Below are positions 5,497 to 7,285 of a DNA stretch of 7,285 bases, one piece after another. The stretch comes from Syntrophaceae bacterium (GTDB taxonomy: Bacteria > Desulfobacterota > Syntrophorhabdia > Syntrophorhabdales > WCHB1-27). Position 1 is the first letter of the stretch; every line of letters starts with the position of its first letter. Location: positions 1 through 7,285 of the forward strand of contig PLSJ01000168.1 of assembly GCA_003165115.1 (NCBI GenBank), read 5' to 3'. The notes beneath the pieces were generated by a model. It had not been told where the DNA came from, made no database searches, and saw nothing but the letters and a program-made list of their open reading frames with translations. The position numbers and the translations under genes are program-made.

Positions 5497-7285
5497 TCTC
5501 GACCCTGTCGTAGTGGGAAAAATACATGCTGAACGAGGCCCTGCCCTGGGACAATGACCTGATATCCGTCGAGTAACCGAACATCTTCGTAAGGGGCGCG
5601 TTGGCCTGGATCACGGTGATTTTCTCCTTCGCGGAGATGTTCACGATCTGGCACTTTCTCATATGGAGGTCGGCGATGATCTCTCCCATGAACTCGTTGG
5701 GCATGGTCACGGTCAAAGACATGATGGGGACGAGCAGAATGGGGCGCCCGTCCTGGCAGGCCCGCCTGAACCCTTCATAGGCGGCCATTTTCAGCGTGAG
5801 CCGCGCAAAGTCCGGGTTGTTGAAGCTTGCTTTCAGGATATCGACGCGGATATCGGTCATGGGAAAGCCCTTGAGAGGGCCGATCTGGAGTGCCTCCCGG
5901 ACGCCTTCTTCTATGGCGGAAAAATACGCGAACGCAGGGTCGTCTTCCGCGATCCTGCCGCCCACGGCGACTCCCTCCCCCCGCCTCGTCGGGGTGAGCG
6001 TCAAGGCGACGGAACCTTTGCACGCCACGTTGTTGATCACCTTCTCGAATATATGCTCCACGCCGGCCTGATGTTCGATGGTCTCCCTGTAGACGACCTG
6101 GGGCTTGCCCACGAGAAGGTCTATGCCGAACTCTTCCTTCATCCTGCGCACCACGACGTCGAGATGGAGCTCTCCCATGCCCGAGACGATGGTCTGGTAG
6201 GCGTCTTCGTCCGTAACCACACGAAAAGTGGGGTCTTCCTCGGCGATCCTGTTGAGCACCTGGAGCAGCTTCTCCTGGTCCGCATTGCGCCTCGGCTCGA
6301 CCGCGATGGAAATGACCGGCAGGTATTTGCCGATCGGCTCAAGCACGATGGGGCGCGTTTTCACGAGGGTGTGCCCCGTCGAGGTCTCCTTCAGACCCAC
6401 CACGCCGACGAGGGCGCCGGCCAGGGCCTCTTCGACCCGCTCCTTGTGGTTCGCGTGGATCTTGTAGATCCTGGACACTTTCTCCTTTTTGTCGAGGTTC
6501 ACGTTGTACACGTCTTCCCCGACGCCGAGCCGGCCGGAATAGACGCGGATATAGACGAGCTTCCGTCCCTCTTCCATCAGGACCTTGAAGGCGAGCGCGC
6601 ACAGGTCCTCGTCCACGCGCGCTTCCCGGTGCTCCGTCTCCCCGGTGACCGGGTTGACGCCCTCCACCGGGGGCACCTCCAACGGCGAAGGGAGATAGCT
6701 GACGATCGCGTCCAGGAGGGTCTGGATGCCCTTGTTCCGGAGGGCGGAGCCGGCCACGACGGGCACGCAGGCCAGCGCCACGGTCCCCTTCCTGATGGTC
6801 TCGCGGATAAATGCCTCGTCGATGTCGCCACCTTCCAGGTAGCGCTCCATGAAGCCGTCGTCGAGCATCGAGAGTTTTTCCAGGAGCTTTTCACGAAACT
6901 CCGCGGCAACCTCCGCCGCTTCCGGGGGTATCGGCTCGTCCTGGTAGCTCGCCCCCAGGTCGTCCTCGTTCCACACGACGGCCTTCATCGTGATCAGGTC
7001 GACGACGCCGTAAAAGCCGTCTTCCCTGCCGAGCGGTATCTGGAGCGGTATGGGGTTGGTCCCCAGTTTTTCCACCATCATGTCGAGGACCTGGAAAAAA
7101 TCGGCTCCCGGTCTGTCGAGCTTGTTGATAAACGCGATCCTGGGCACACGGTACTTGTCCGCCTGGTGCCATACGGTCTCGGATTGAGGCTCGACCCCCT
7201 CGACCCCCGAGAAGACCTCGACCATGCCGTCGAGCACCCTGAGCGACCTTTCGACCTCGATGGTGAAATCGACGTGTCCCGGCGT
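5489..7285 (-). CDS. fusA: EF-G-family translation GTPase, likely specialised paralogue (5' end outside window)
   Basis: Ribosomal GTPase of the elongation factor G family; 598 residues are present, starting inside the G3 motif (TPGHVDF) and lacking roughly 80 N-terminal residues including the P-loop. Visible: G4 NKLD (54-57), G5 GSAL (179-182), domain II with VYIRVYSG (244-251) and [14 protein letters not shown] (277-290), domain III with [13 protein letters not shown] (365-377) and [11 protein letters not shown] (392-402), domain IV to about 515, and domain V with [16 protein letters not shown] (570-585). Domain IV lacks the GGRGQYGHV loop, and the His of HDVDSS (E. coli His583 region) aligns with Asn. 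Mitochondrial EF-G2 and Tet(M)-type factors also lack the GGRGQYG signature. The next gene is birA, not the str-operon tuf, so a second copy dedicated to ribosome recycling or another role is likely. The protein family is certain; the role is not. Confidence 0.88.
   Translation of the reverse strand, partial: TPGHVDFTIEVERSLRVLDGMVEVFSGVEGVEPQSETVWHQADKYRVPRIAFINKLDRPGADFFQVLDMMVEKLGTNPIPLQIPLGREDGFYGVVDLITMKAVVWNEDDLGASYQDEPIPPEAAEVAAEFREKLLEKLSMLDDGFMERYLEGGDIDEAFIRETIRKGTVALACVPVVAGSALRNKGIQTLLDAIVSYLPSPLEVPPVEGVNPVTGETEHREARVDEDLCALAFKVLMEEGRKLVYIRVYSGRLGVGEDVYNVNLDKKEKVSRIYKIHANHKERVEEALAGALVGVVGLKETSTGHTLVKTRPIVLEPIGKYLPVISIAVEPRRNADQEKLLQVLNRIAEEDPTFRVVTDEDAYQTIVSGMGELHLDVVVRRMKEEFGIDLLVGKPQVVYRETIEHQAGVEHIFEKVINNVACKGSVALTLTPTRRGEGVAVGGRIAEDDPAFAYFSAIEEGVREALQIGPLKGFPMTDIRVDILKASFNNPDFARLTLKMAAYEGFRRACQDGRPILLVPIMSLTVTMPNEFMGEIIADLHMRKCQIVNISAKEKITVIQANAPLTKMFGYSTDIRSLSQGRASFSMYFSHYDRVENE

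Overview
This 7,285-base window comes from a GC-rich bacterium, and every gene I can support lies on the minus strand. Three things suggest a Gram-negative organism, most likely from the old Deltaproteobacteria (Desulfobacterota) or relatives: an RND efflux pump with its periplasmic adaptor, a surface protein with a PEP-CTERM-like sorting tail, and a second-type EF-G outside the ribosomal str operon. The phylum is an inference; the Gram-negative call is firm. No rRNA, tRNA, CRISPR array, transposase or phage gene is visible.

Read in the direction of transcription, from high to low coordinates, there are three units. Unit 1 (7285 to 3747) is a tightly overlapped run: an EF-G-type GTPase (5' end outside the window), the biotin ligase/repressor birA, and the type III pantothenate kinase coaX. 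The genes overlap by 8 and 14 bases, which suggests translational coupling. BirA and CoaX together serve biotin and coenzyme A metabolism. The EF-G copy has lost the usual domain IV tip signatures, so it may be a recycling or specialised factor and not the main translocase.

Unit 2 (about 3690 to 2844) is a single gene for a 205-residue exported protein with a variant PEP-CTERM tail. It has its own sigma-70-like promoter, a leader of about 135 bases that can fold like a GEMM (cyclic-dinucleotide) riboswitch, a strong Shine-Dalgarno site and a textbook intrinsic terminator.

Unit 3 (about 2762 to 1) is a MarR-family regulator followed by mdtA (adaptor) and an mdtB-like RND permease cut by the window edge. 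A near-perfect sigma-70 promoter before marR is covered by a 32-base inverted repeat, which fits autorepression of a MarR-controlled multidrug pump. A weaker candidate promoter lies between marR and mdtA.

No gene-free stretch exceeds 300 bases. The two longest gaps (3517-3746 and 2725-2898) are explained by the regulatory elements listed.
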